A DNA stretch of 64,000 nt from Pseudomonas sp. G.S.17 (GCF_038096165.1 NZ_CP151076.1:3159501-3223500); one strand, 5' to 3'; shown: positions 40,181-47,651, numbered from the stretch's first letter. Notes: generated by a model not told the origin, from the letters alone. A program made the numbers and translations.

Positions 40181-40210
40181 AATATGAACTTGCAGTACAT
40201 ATTATGTCGG
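40181..40210 (-). promoter_or_regulatory. Early leftward promoter pR (for cro)
   Basis: Minus strand: CCGACA (40210-40205), 18-bp spacer, CATATT (40186-40181). Operator 1 lies in the spacer. The layout (spacer length, GTT-CATATT) is the same as at pL 4.8 kb away. Confidence 0.55.
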
Positions 40211-40256
40211 AACTGAAAGTACATGCAAGGCCATGCGATATTGAACCTATGGTTCA
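40185..40256. promoter_or_regulatory. Operator cluster OR (three sites)
   Basis: Three 15-bp sites: TGAACTTGCAGTACA (40185-40199), GGAACTGAAAGTACA (40209-40223) and TGAACCTATGGTTCA (40242-40256). The common form is GWAC-N5-GTWC, shared with the second cluster at 44905-45016. Site 3 covers the likely repressor start. Confidence 0.7.
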
Positions 40257-41109
40257 AATCGAAGAGATACGCGCAGCGTTTGCCTCTCGCCTCAAAAAAT
40301 CCGTTGCCGCAAAAGGCATTGATCAATGGGGTGCGGGCGCTCGGCTGTCTGAAATAGCCAAAGTCACTCCAAAGGCGGCGAGCAAGTGGCTGAATGGTGA
40401 GGCGATGCCGGGCCCTGCCAAAATGCAGGCGATCGCTGAGGCGCTCGATGTAAAAATCGAATGGCTACAACATGGGTCGGGTGATGAGCCGGGCCACTCG
40501 AGCCTACACATGGCCAAAGACCCAGCGAGCGCGGATAGGCTATCTGCCGCCGATCTAGTGCGTGACATGCTTGAAAAGCACGGAAAGGGTTTGCCAAAAG
40601 AAGTGCGCCAGCGCATTGCGTCAGCGGCAAATGAGCCAGCGAGCAACGTAATCACCGTTGACTTCTCTCGGCCCGGCCAGGTCGGTGACGAGGTGTGGAT
40701 TGCCCACTACGATGTGCGCGCCGCGATGGGCGGCGGGCAGATCCCGCACGAATATCCGGAAATGCTCCAGGACATCAGGGTCAGCCCGAAGCACCTGCGC
40801 GATCTCGGCCTCACCTTCAAAGAACACTTCCACCTGAAGATGATCACCGGGTGGGGCCAGTCGATGGCGCCGACCATCAAAGACCGAGATCCGCTACTGG
40901 TCGACATCACGATCCGGGAGTTCACCGGCGACGGCATCTACCTTTTCTCCCACAACGAGATGCTGTACGTGAAGCGCCTCCAGAAGAAAGGCAAGGACCG
41001 CTTCAAGATGATCTCGGACAACAAGCACCACGACCCCGAGGAAATCCGAGTGGATGACACCCATATCCTGGCTCGGGTGCTTTACGTGTGGAACGGACAA
41101 CCGGTGTGA
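40249..41109 (+). CDS. CI-like S24 repressor
   Basis: 286 residues from MVQIEEIRAAFASRLKKSVA; an ATG at 40204 would add 15 residues but place two operators inside the gene, and neither start has a good ribosome-binding site, so the message may be leaderless. N-terminal HTH (GARLSEIAKVTPKAASKWLN), C-terminal S24 peptidase with the serine in GWGQSMAPTIKDRDPLLVD and the lysine in LYVKRLQKKG. Maintains lysogeny and is cleaved upon RecA activation in related repressors. Confidence 0.88.
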   Translation: MVQIEEIRAAFASRLKKSVAAKGIDQWGAGARLSEIAKVTPKAASKWLNGEAMPGPAKMQAIAEALDVKIEWLQHGSGDEPGHSSLHMAKDPASADRLSAADLVRDMLEKHGKGLPKEVRQRIASAANEPASNVITVDFSRPGQVGDEVWIAHYDVRAAMGGGQIPHEYPEMLQDIRVSPKHLRDLGLTFKEHFHLKMITGWGQSMAPTIKDRDPLLVDITIREFTGDGIYLFSHNEMLYVKRLQKKGKDRFKMISDNKHHDPEEIRVDDTHILARVLYVWNGQPV

Positions 41110-41113
41110 CGCC

Positions 41114-41353
41114 ATGGCCCTAACCAAACCCAACCAGCAGCTACGCCGCGACCTGAAACAGGCTGCGGCCCTGCTCAAGTGGTCAGGCGTCGATCTGATG
41201 CAGGCAGCGAAGAGGCTGTCCGCGACAGGCCAGGAAGGCGAGGCTATGGAGCTGCTGAAGATCGCCCTCTCCCTCCAAGAGACCGAGGACAAGCTGGCGG
41301 GGTATGCGGAAGAGGTGAAGGCTGGAAGGATTGTGCGGGGGAAGCCTGAGTAG
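41114..41353 (+). CDS. Small helical protein behind the repressor
   Basis: 79 residues, starting 4 bp after the CI-like stop, so co-transcribed with it in the lysogen. Helical and charged: NQQLRRDLKQAAALLKWSGV, LMQAAKRLSATGQEGEAMEL. No family recognised. Its constitutive expression in lysogens makes it a candidate exclusion or immunity factor. Confidence 0.6.
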   Translation: MALTKPNQQLRRDLKQAAALLKWSGVDLMQAAKRLSATGQEGEAMELLKIALSLQETEDKLAGYAEEVKAGRIVRGKPE

Positions 41354-41395
41354 GCCTGGTGGGAATTTTAAGAACTTTGATTGAGCGCAAAGCGC

Positions 41396-41752
41396 ATGGA
41401 TGGTTTCGTGACCGACAAAGTAACTCTCACCGAATTAATACATCGCAGATCATCCGTCTTTATCGATGAGTTTGTGGACCGCTACTCTCCCATGGCTATC
41501 AGTTGGAATGACGAAGATCGGATCCACATAACCTTCGGCAGAGACTCGCTAGAAGTCACCAGCGAACCCATAGTGCCTGATCCTGAAAATCCCAGCAGAG
41601 CTATAATGGGAGGCGGCCGAGCTACGCCTTATCGCAATGATGTTGCAGCGCTGACGATGCCTATTGACGTCGCGGAACGCCTTGCGATTAGCCTCTTGAA
41701 GATGGTGAGCCAAACTCGCGACAGGAAAAAATCAGAGATTGAGCCAAAGTGA
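41396..41752 (+). CDS. Unknown soluble protein, Rex-position module
   Basis: 118 residues from the ATG at 41396 (TTG and GTG alternatives nearby). AISWNDEDRIHITFGRDSLE gives strands, followed by DVAALTMPIDVAERLAISLL, a strand-helix arrangement faintly like DUF3467. Joined by a GTGA overlap to a coiled-coil membrane protein, so the two likely work together. Lower GC than the early operons. Confidence 0.55.
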   Translation: MDGFVTDKVTLTELIHRRSSVFIDEFVDRYSPMAISWNDEDRIHITFGRDSLEVTSEPIVPDPENPSRAIMGGGRATPYRNDVAALTMPIDVAERLAISLLKMVSQTRDRKKSEIEPK

Positions 41753-42381
41753 GCGGCTTGGGTTTTGGTGTTTCTCTCGAACCGTTAGATCCAAAAAGCC
41801 ATGACGAGGATGACCAGGATACGATCCAGAGATACAAAAACATCAGCGATTCAGCAATCGCCGCGCCAACTATTTTATCTGCTTGGCAGGCTATTCAAAG
41901 CGATGCGCTAAGCGCTTCGGTTCGCCGACTTACAGAGAGCGTGTTAAAAACACCTGATGACAAGGCCAAGATCAACAACGATACTGAATTCATGAGCGAT
42001 ATTACTCGAGAAGAATTCAACGCAAAGATCGAGACCATCGAGACCAAGATGGATGCTCGGGTCGAGTCTGTGTCGGCTAAAATTGATGCATTCATGGCAG
42101 TCCAAGCTGAGCGTGACAGGCGGCTGGAGGCGACCGTAAATCGCATTGACACAAGTCATGATCAGATAAAATCTGCATTTGGCAGCATGAAAACCACAAT
42201 AATTGTCACTGCAGTTTCGACGGTTCTCGCCATCGTCATCGGCATTGGTGGTTTCAACGCTATGCTGACCTCAAATATGATTTCATCTTTTCAGATGGGT
42301 CGTAGCGAGCTTGCAGTTCATAAAGCGGTGGAGCAAGCGACTCCAGCTCAGCCAGCCGCACCACCGGCACAGCAGAAGTGA
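41749..42381 (+). CDS. Coiled-coil membrane protein, Rex-position module
   Basis: 210 residues, GTG start coupled to the gene before. A soluble helical part (residues 1-70), a coiled coil (MSDITREEFNAKIETIETKM to VNRIDTSHDQIKSAFGS), one membrane helix near 150-172 (IIVTAVSTVLAIVIGIGGFN) and a Pro/Ala tail. The arrangement cI, soluble sensor, membrane protein parallels lambda cI-rexA-rexB. Function is inferred from layout only. A terminator follows at once. Confidence 0.55.
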   Translation: MSGLGFGVSLEPLDPKSHDEDDQDTIQRYKNISDSAIAAPTILSAWQAIQSDALSASVRRLTESVLKTPDDKAKINNDTEFMSDITREEFNAKIETIETKMDARVESVSAKIDAFMAVQAERDRRLEATVNRIDTSHDQIKSAFGSMKTTIIVTAVSTVLAIVIGIGGFNAMLTSNMISSFQMGRSELAVHKAVEQATPAQPAAPPAQQK

Positions 42382-42384
42382 CTC

Positions 42385-42414
42385 AGCCCGGCCCAGCGCC
42401 GGGCTTCTTGTTTC
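42385..42414. terminator. Terminator between Rex-position module and RelE gene
   Basis: AGCCCGGC-ccagc-GCCGGGCT followed by TCTTGTTT, between convergent transcripts. Confidence 0.75.
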
Positions 42415-42418
42415 TGCC

Positions 42419-42706
42419 CTACCGCCTCCCTGCCTGCTCATACACCGAGCTTCGCTCGCGCTTACCGATGGCCAGCACCAGGATCACGATTCGCTCGTCC
42501 TCTACACGGTACGCCAGCCGATACCCAGCCCCGCGCAATTTTATTTTGTAGCAATCCTTCATGCCGTGAAGCGCATTGCCTGGCACGCGTGGACCGCTCT
42601 GTCGCTCCTGGAGCTTTCGCAGGAACTGGAGGCGGATGGCGCCGTCGAGCTTTCGAAGCTCCTTCAGCGCTTTCGGGTCCCACTCAACGCTGAACTCAGC
42701 GGCCAT
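42419..42706 (-). CDS. RelE/ParE-family toxin
   Basis: 95 residues from MAAEFSVEWDPKALKELRKL. Typical RelE layout: F.V.WDPKALKEL, HGMKDCYKIKLRGAGYRLAY, VEDERIVILVLAIGKRERSS. The conserved R/K/Y set (KIKLRGAGYRL) supports an mRNA interferase. Overlaps the antitoxin stop by 11 bp. Confidence 0.9.
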   Translation of the reverse strand: MAAEFSVEWDPKALKELRKLDGAIRLQFLRKLQERQSGPRVPGNALHGMKDCYKIKLRGAGYRLAYRVEDERIVILVLAIGKRERSSVYEQAGRR

Positions 42707-42983
42707 TAGCGATATCGGCCTCGGCCTCGCCAATGAGATCGTCGAGCGATACACGGATAGGCGCTGCCTTGGCGTCGAGTCGGGCCTTGGCTACTTGTGC
42801 CAGCTCCAAGTCGTCCAAGCGTTCGACCATGGCTTCGTAGATATCAGCCGGGACCATGTAGCCCATGACGCGGTTGTGGTTCAGTACGGCCACGGCCGAG
42901 CCATTGGCGCCGCTCAGCACTGCCGACGGGTTCTTTTTGAGCTCGGATACGCTGACGGCCACATCAGCCAGAATATTTTGCAT
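42696..42983 (-). CDS. Phd/YefM-family antitoxin
   Basis: 95 residues from MQNILADVAVSVSELKKNPS, ribosome-binding site AGGAG. The Phd fold (VSVSELKKNPSAVLSGANGS then AVAVLNHNRVMGYMVPADIY) binds DNA; the acidic C-terminal half wraps the toxin. The longer upstream frame is rejected. Stabilises the prophage in the population and may limit superinfection. Confidence 0.88.
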   Translation of the reverse strand: MQNILADVAVSVSELKKNPSAVLSGANGSAVAVLNHNRVMGYMVPADIYEAMVERLDDLELAQVAKARLDAKAAPIRVSLDDLIGEAEADIANGR

Positions 42984-42993
42984 GGATAAGACT

Positions 42994-43003
42994 CCTATAT
43001 AGG
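42994..43003. promoter_or_regulatory. Antitoxin operator palindrome CCTATATAGG
   Basis: A perfect 10-bp palindrome inside a longer imperfect one (AAGACTCCTATATAGGTCTT), overlapping the ribosome-binding site and probable -10 of the Phd/RelE operon. Fits the usual autorepression by antitoxin-toxin complexes. Confidence 0.55.
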
Positions 43004-43122
43004 TCTTTATTCTGGTCTTTTTTTGGCGCATGAGCAAGCGCATAACCTTGCCCTCTCCCCGCCAATGGTGGCTGTACGCCACGAATGGTAGAGTGCTGGC
43101 TCAATTACGGGAGCGGTTGGCA

Positions 43123-43920
43123 ATGGAAGAAAAGGCATGTCCTTATTGCGCAGAAACGATCAAGGCAGAGGCAATTCGGTGCAGACACTGCCAGGCCGAC
43201 CTAACAACGGCGACCTCGCCCCAGGCTGCAAAGCCGGGATCGTTGGGCAAGATACTGTTGTGGATAGTGCTGACCCCGGTCATCGCATTTGGCGCCCTGA
43301 TGATATTTGGAGCGATGTCCGACAAATCTTCTCTGCAATCTGGAGGTTCATCGTCGTCATCGCCACTTACGCCAAGAGCCGATCAGCAAGTCTGGCTGGA
43401 CTCGTCAACTATTGGCTGCATGACCGGAAGTGACCTCGATAGAGCCCTTGACCACTATGCCAGAGCTGAATACACGGCCTGGGCTGAGATCACTGGGTCC
43501 AGATACTGCTTCCATCAGAGCAATGTCAGCTCTGACATATCATGGACAGTAATGCAGGTCCGTGGCGACCACATGCAAATCGGCCTAAAGCTCGCCTCGG
43601 AATATAGTAAAAACCCAGACCTCGGGAAGCTCAACTATTGGACGCTAACTAAATGGGCTATTTTCTCCAAGCCTCCAAGCGCTTCAGGCGATCCGGCAAC
43701 CCCATCAGCTAAATCACTCACCCTGAAGATCGGGAGCAAATCCAAACCTGCTACATTCGCGGCGCCCATCCGCACTACCGCCGACCCGTCGGCCGCCATA
43801 AAGCGCGGAGTCAAGATCGGCGCTGTAGTTCAGGTTTACCAGCTGAATGCTGGAATGGTCCGAATATCTAAAGACGGCCAGCCTCCCGAGTGGATAGTCC
43901 CGGAAATGCTTGGGTGGTAG
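43123..43920 (+). CDS. Zinc-ribbon membrane protein
   Basis: 265 residues from MEEKACPYCAETIKAEAIRC. Zinc ribbon CPYC...CRHC in the first 30 residues (UPF0547/double-zinc-ribbon style), one membrane helix (IVLTPVIAFGALMIFGAMSD) near 50-70, then an external part with CMTGSDLDRALDHYARAEYT, YCFHQSN and a C-terminal SH3-like segment (IRTTADPSAAIKRGVKIGAV). Own terminator follows. AT-richer than neighbours. Candidate lysogenic-conversion gene; function unknown. Confidence 0.6.
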   Translation: MEEKACPYCAETIKAEAIRCRHCQADLTTATSPQAAKPGSLGKILLWIVLTPVIAFGALMIFGAMSDKSSLQSGGSSSSSPLTPRADQQVWLDSSTIGCMTGSDLDRALDHYARAEYTAWAEITGSRYCFHQSNVSSDISWTVMQVRGDHMQIGLKLASEYSKNPDLGKLNYWTLTKWAIFSKPPSASGDPATPSAKSLTLKIGSKSKPATFAAPIRTTADPSAAIKRGVKIGAVVQVYQLNAGMVRISKDGQPPEWIVPEMLGW

Positions 43921-43936
43921 CCGCCCGCTAGGAAAC

Positions 43937-43963
43937 AAAGCCCGCCGATGAGCGGGCTTTTTT
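43937..43963 (+). terminator. Intrinsic terminator after zinc-ribbon membrane gene
   Basis: AAAGCCCGC-cgatga-GCGGGCTTTTTT. Also ends the convergent lipoprotein transcript from the other side. Confidence 0.85.
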
Positions 43964-43968
43964 GTGGG

Positions 43969-44427
43969 CTACTGCTGAGCCTGGGCCGGCCTTGCCAAAG
44001 GGGATGGCGTGTTGACTTCGATAGGTTTGAGCGTTCCCACAACTTCGTCAGGCAGCGTATACATCGCTCCCGTGAGCGGATCGACGATGAGCATGCCGAT
44101 TGCACCGCCGAGCAGGATATTCCACCAGTACCAACCGCTGATCGTCGGCTTGAGGACTTGAGTGCTGTCACTGTAGCCGTCAGCGCTGAACGTGATTGAG
44201 TAGGTTTGGCGCTTGAAGTAGCCACGGCTAGTCTCCAGCAGCGCCGCTCCAGGCGTTTGCCCGACAAGCAAAACTTTCCCCGCCGAATCCTTGATCGTAT
44301 AGGTCGTCACCTGCGGCAAGGCATAGATATTCACCTTGGGCTTGCTGGTGCTCACGATGCTGGCGCACCCGTTCGTTGCCAGTATTGCAGCAAGCGTTGC
44401 GGCTCCCGCCACCTTCCCCATCTTCAT
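43969..44427 (-). CDS. Putative lipoprotein with glycine-zipper-like segment
   Basis: 152 residues, ribosome-binding site GGAG. Signal peptide with lipobox: AGAATLAAILATNG then Cys. The mature part has a PEGA-like sequence (TTYTIKDSAGKVLLVGQTPG, TYSITFSADGYSDSTQVLKP) and a hydrophobic WYWWNILLGGAIGMLIVDPL, then LTGAMYTLPDEV. This is the pattern of small outer-membrane lipoproteins with PEGA-like domains seen on chromosomes and prophages. Confidence 0.65.
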   Translation of the reverse strand: MKMGKVAGAATLAAILATNGCASIVSTSKPKVNIYALPQVTTYTIKDSAGKVLLVGQTPGAALLETSRGYFKRQTYSITFSADGYSDSTQVLKPTISGWYWWNILLGGAIGMLIVDPLTGAMYTLPDEVVGTLKPIEVNTPSPLARPAQAQQ

Positions 44428-44506
44428 GCCATCACTCCATCGCGCCTTCATTGGCCTGGCTGAGGCTCAGCCGACGCCGATTGTAGCGGAATGATGGCAG
44501 TCCGAC

Positions 44507-44529
44507 AGCCCGCCAAGTGCGGGCTTTTT
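44507..44529 (+). terminator. Hairpin with T-run, plus orientation
   Basis: AGCCCGC-caagt-GCGGGCTTTTT. No plus-strand gene precedes it directly, so it may insulate the DUF1654 gene or act as a symmetrical element. Confidence 0.6.
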
Positions 44530-44537
44530 CATGCCAC

Positions 44538-44849
44538 TCAGAACGAAACCGCCTCTTCCTCTGCTTCAAACTCCGGCTCGCCCTTCCCCGCCGGCTCTGC
44601 ATCCTGCTGCTCCCACCTCACTGTCACGCTACCGTCATCATTGAGCGTCAACTCAAGCTCGTCCGTCTCGGCGATCACGCTCAGCACCTCTTCCCACTCC
44701 CGATCCCCGTCCGTGTCCAGGCGATGAATCGTCACCCAGCGCTGCGCCTGTGCCGTCGGGTGATTGATCATCGATGAGACGCGCAACCCCAGGCGCGCCA
44801 TACCGCTCATTTCCTGTCGTGCTGCCGGTGCCGCCTGCTTCTTCGCCAT
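44538..44849 (-). CDS. DUF1654 family protein, LexA-box controlled
   Basis: 103 residues. ARLGLRVSSMINHPTAQAQR, WVTIHRLDTDGDREWEEVLS and ETDELELTLNDDGSVTVRWE match the Pseudomonas DUF1654 pattern. The acidic tail is low-complexity. A LexA-type box 20 bp upstream (44870-44889) points to expression on DNA damage, alongside repressor cleavage. Function unknown. Confidence 0.75.
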   Translation of the reverse strand: MAKKQAAPAARQEMSGMARLGLRVSSMINHPTAQAQRWVTIHRLDTDGDREWEEVLSVIAETDELELTLNDDGSVTVRWEQQDAEPAGKGEPEFEAEEEAVSF

Positions 44850-44869
44850 GAAATCACCCCCTGATTAGA

Positions 44870-44889
44870 TACTGTATATGCGTACAGTT
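44870..44889. promoter_or_regulatory. LexA (SOS) box
   Basis: TACTGTATATGCGTACAGTT: perfect CTGT-N8-ACAG core, 20 bp before the DUF1654 start and next to the pL operator cluster. Confidence 0.75.
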
Positions 44890-44904
44890 GTGGCACGAGC
44901 ATAG

Positions 44905-45016
44905 CGAACCGTTGGTTCAACGTAAATCCCATTTCGCCCCCGTTTTTATTCTTCCAAAAGTGAACCAGATAAATTATGTACTTTTGGTACTTGACTGAAT
45001 ATGAACCTGTAGTTCA
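44905..45016. promoter_or_regulatory. Operator cluster OL (three sites)
   Basis: CGAACCGTTGGTTCA (44905-44919), TGTACTTTTGGTACT (44977-44991) and TGAACCTGTAGTTCA (45002-45016). Same GWAC-N5-GTWC code as the OR cluster, so the CI-like repressor should silence both early promoters. Confidence 0.72.
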
Positions 45017-45020
45017 TATT
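44991..45020 (+). promoter_or_regulatory. Early rightward promoter pL
   Basis: TTGACT (44991-44996), 18-bp spacer, CATATT (45015-45020). One operator covers the spacer and another abuts the -35. It is the only strong candidate to drive the rightward operon up to the integrase. Confidence 0.65.
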
Positions 45021-45024
45021 TAAC

Positions 45025-45391
45025 CCATCGCAGCAACACCGCGACAGGGCCACCCGGCCCGCCTCCTCGGAGGTTCGCTCTTTAAAACTTCAGAACACGA
45101 TCCCGCTGCGGAAATAACAGCGGGGCCGCCTGTCCGGCAAGGACAGGTAGGGCCGACTCAAAGGCTCTGTCAAAAACTAACTATTGGCCGCTACGCCTCT
45201 ACTGGAGACCGGCGATCAGACAGGTGAATGAATAAAGCCTGCCAACGCGAGGGACCACCCTTGACGGTTGATCGATGGCAAATGCCATAACTGTGCGAAT
45301 GACCCAGATATGCGTAGCGAGACAGCAATACCAGATTTCACTAGATGCCGTTCGTTGAGTGGCATCCGGGAAAACAACGGAGGGCACCGAT
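45025..45391 (+). ncRNA. pL leader with boxA and nut/put-like hairpins
   Basis: 367 nt without a gene. boxA-like CGCTCTTTAAAA (45076-45087), hairpin CCCGCTG/CAGCGGG with 9-nt loop (45102-45124), hairpin CCTGTCC-ggcaa-GGACAGG (45129-45147), then smaller hairpins near 45274-45289 and 45344-45364. This order (boxA then stem-loops) is that of antitermination sites (lambda nut, HK022 put). Confidence 0.6.
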
Positions 45392-45754
45392 ATGCCGACA
45401 AAGGCTTATCAATGTGGGGCTTGTTACGAAGTCCATGAGTTCTATCACGAAGCTGAAAGCTGTTGTCAGCCGCCGATTGACGAAGGCTGGAGCTGCGATG
45501 TATGCGCTGACTTCCATGACGAAAAGGAAGATGCCGCGAAGTGCTGCATCGGGCTGGTCAAGACGAAAGCAGACGAGAAGGTGCAGTGTCCAGCCTGCTT
45601 GCGTGATCAGTCGCTGATGCAGTTGATCGCCGAGATTGAAGTGACCGGCCATTGCTCGGAGTGCAACCCGCACTACAGCAGCGATGAAGCTTTCAGAATT
45701 GCTGATTTGGTTGACAGGCGCGTCGAAGAGCACGTCGAGCGGCAGTTCAGCTGA
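45392..45754 (+). CDS. Cysteine-rich protein, first gene of pL operon
   Basis: 120 residues from the ATG behind GGAGGG. Five cysteine clusters: CGAC, CC.., CDVC, CC.., CPAC...CSEC, arranged as two or three zinc ribbons. The C-terminus is charged and helical (FRIADLVDRRVEEHVERQFS). In first position after a nut-like leader a regulator such as an antitermination factor would be expected, but no Arg-rich N motif is seen. No family named. Confidence 0.6.
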   Translation: MPTKAYQCGACYEVHEFYHEAESCCQPPIDEGWSCDVCADFHDEKEDAAKCCIGLVKTKADEKVQCPACLRDQSLMQLIAEIEVTGHCSECNPHYSSDEAFRIADLVDRRVEEHVERQFS

Positions 45755-45844
45755 AAAGCCAGCCCGGCACCCGGTCGGCCATGTGCTGGCCGGATGCTCT
45801 CCAGGTAGCCCTACTCGGGATCACGCGGAAAGCAGGAAAAATGC

Positions 45845-46303
45845 TTATCGACGCTTACCTGAGCCAGGTGCGCCGCCACTGACAAAGTGGACCTTTGAGA
45901 AAGGGGTCGAATGATCTGGACCTGATGGCAAGTAGGTTTCGTCCAGATCTTTGGCGCAGGCTCTGCACATGCTCGGCTTGTTTAGCCAGTGTGAATGGAC
46001 GGCAAATTTAGAATTGCATCGCCAGCAGATCTTCTTAATCCACTCACCTTCCGGCTTCCTGGGTGGTGAAGATGGCTTAGGAAGCTTCGGCGCCTTCAGG
46101 GAAGCGTTGTTGTTCGAAGTTTTCTTCGTTTCTTTGATTGCGGCCTTGGCAGCTTTCCGATTCAGCTTCTTTTTGCTGGTGTCGCGAGCAATTTCTCGCA
46201 GCTCAAAGATCTTGTTGAGCAGTGCGAACTCATTCCTCAACTCAATCGTTAAAGCATCCTCGTCGGATTTAGGTTTCGGGTGCTTCGACTCTTTCAGTTC
46301 CAT
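45845..46303 (-). CDS. Zinc-finger protein on opposite strand
   Basis: 152 residues from MELKESKHPKPKSDEDALTI. A Lys-rich helical N-terminal half (KKKLNRKAAKAAIKETKK), then EGEWIKKICWRCNSKFAVHS and PSMCRACAKDLDE: a CxxC...CxxC finger. It is the only minus-strand gene in the first half of the pL operon, so probably has its own promoter and is expressed in the lysogen. Unknown function; AT-richer than neighbours. Confidence 0.55.
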   Translation of the reverse strand: MELKESKHPKPKSDEDALTIELRNEFALLNKIFELREIARDTSKKKLNRKAAKAAIKETKKTSNNNASLKAPKLPKPSSPPRKPEGEWIKKICWRCNSKFAVHSHWLNKPSMCRACAKDLDETYLPSGPDHSTPFSKVHFVSGGAPGSGKRR

Positions 46304-46354
46304 GGCATCAGCCTTTGAGTTCTCAGTTTCTGAGATTAGCAGTACGAGCAACAA

Positions 46355-46782
46355 ATAGTCGATGCCATGCCAGCTCTGGATAGCTGCCGTACTCCCTCAT
46401 GTGAGTACGCCAAACCATGCAAGCCAGCCAGGAAGAACACCGGACACGAAATGTGTGACCTGGCCAGAGATACGAATCGGGCGATGCGTGTGGTGCGGAA
46501 CAAACACCTATAGGAGGAACCAAGCCATGAAGTAGTTAGCGATCCACCCGTGCGGCGCAGCAAGCCTGAAGGCTGCGCCCAATACCTGACAGGCAGCGGA
46601 CAGCGGGCCAGAGATGTCACCGCGCATCAGCCGGGCAACCGGTGGGCCAACCCAAGCAAGACGAGCAGCGCTGATGCTTGAAGCCGCGACCGACGCCAGT
46701 AGCGGGTCGCGGTGCACACCGAACATTTCGCTGATGCAGCTTGGCGACAGGCTGCATTGGGGAATCCAACGGGAGTCACATC
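46355..46782 (+). other. 428-bp gene-free leader with strong hairpins
   Basis: No supported gene. Hairpins: GGCGCAGC/GCTGCGCC (46554-46579), CCGCGACC/GGTCGCGG (46684-46712), ATGCAGC/GCTGCAT (46734-46757), the last 26 nt before the pentapeptide-repeat gene. Suggests a structured 5' leader for the solenoid genes. Confidence 0.5.
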
Positions 46783-47595
46783 ATGAATACCTACACAGCA
46801 GAACAGCTTGCCGAGATTCTTGGAAAGCACAAAGCCTGGCTGGATGACGAAGAGGGTGGCGAGCGTGCCAACCTGAGCGGTGCCAATCTGAGCGATGCCA
46901 ATCTGCGCGATGCCAATCTGCGCGGTGCCTACCTGAGCGGTGCCAACCTGAGCGATGCCAATCTGCGCGGTGCCAATCTGCGCGGTGCCTACCTGAGCGA
47001 TGCCAACCTGAGCGATGCCAATCTGCGCGGTGCCAATCTGCGCGGTGCCTACCTGAGCGATGCCAACCTGAGCGATGCCAATCTGAGCGATGCCAATCTG
47101 AGCGGTGCCAACCTGAGCGATGCCAATCTGCGCGATGCCAATCTGAGCGGTGCCAACCTGAGCGGTGCCTACCTGAGCGGTGCCAACCTGAGCGATGCCA
47201 ACCTGAGCGATGCCAATCTGAGCGGTGCCAACCTGAGCGATGCCAATCTGAGCGATGCCAATCTGAGCGGTGCCAACCTGAGCGATGCCAACCTGAGCGG
47301 TGCCAACCTGAGCGACATTCGCGAGCTTTGGGGCGCATCAGGCAACGGTCGCGAAATCAAGTCGCTTCAGTGCGGAACTTATGCCGTGACTTATACCGCC
47401 ACCCACATGCAGATCGGCTGCCAGATACATGAAATCAGCGAATGGTGGGCGTTCAGTCCTGCGCAGATTGATCGAATGGATAACCAGGCAACTGCTTGGT
47501 GGGGCGTCTGGAAGCCAATCCTCGAAACCATCATCAGCTCCGCGCCAGCAGAGCCGGGCGGCATCGAGCCAGAATCTGAATCTGAAGCTGCATAA
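46783..47595 (+). CDS. Pentapeptide-repeat protein (30 repeats)
   Basis: 270 residues, ATG behind GGGAG. After a 28-residue helical start ([20 protein letters not shown]) come 30 perfect pentapeptides of type A-N/Y-L-S/R-D/G, predicted to make a right-handed square beta-helix about 7-8 turns long. The C-terminal ~85 residues ([40 protein letters not shown]) form a separate domain common in phage pentapeptide proteins. Some members mimic DNA and protect gyrase; here function is unknown. Confidence 0.85.
   Translation: MNTYTAEQLAEILGKHKAWLDDEEGGERANLSGANLSDANLRDANLRGAYLSGANLSDANLRGANLRGAYLSDANLSDANLRGANLRGAYLSDANLSDANLSDANLSGANLSDANLRDANLSGANLSGAYLSGANLSDANLSDANLSGANLSDANLSDANLSGANLSDANLSGANLSDIRELWGASGNGREIKSLQCGTYAVTYTATHMQIGCQIHEISEWWAFSPAQIDRMDNQATAWWGVWKPILETIISSAPAEPGGIEPESESEAA
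46867..47316 (+). repeat. 15-bp tandem coding repeat (30 units)
   Basis: Units are variants of GCCAATCTGAGCGAT. Very low sequence variety shows recent expansion or gene conversion. The complementary strand is also open by chance of the repeat. Confidence 0.95.
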
Positions 47596-47651
47596 CCCCT
47601 ACCCAAGCGCCCGCATCGGACGCTTTGTTGAATTCAAGTGGAGGAAGTGAG

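Noticed and set aside
40204..40248. Upstream ATG for the CI-like repressor
   Set aside because: Would put two operators inside the coding sequence; the ATG at 40249 gives a normal N-terminus, although neither has a ribosome-binding site.
46867..47316. CRISPR-like array
   Set aside because: The 15-bp units are contiguous with no unique spacers and encode perfect pentapeptides.
46781..47338. Minus-strand 185-aa frame of WHRSG/D repeats
   Set aside because: Complement of the pentapeptide array; low-complexity by-product with no ribosome-binding site.
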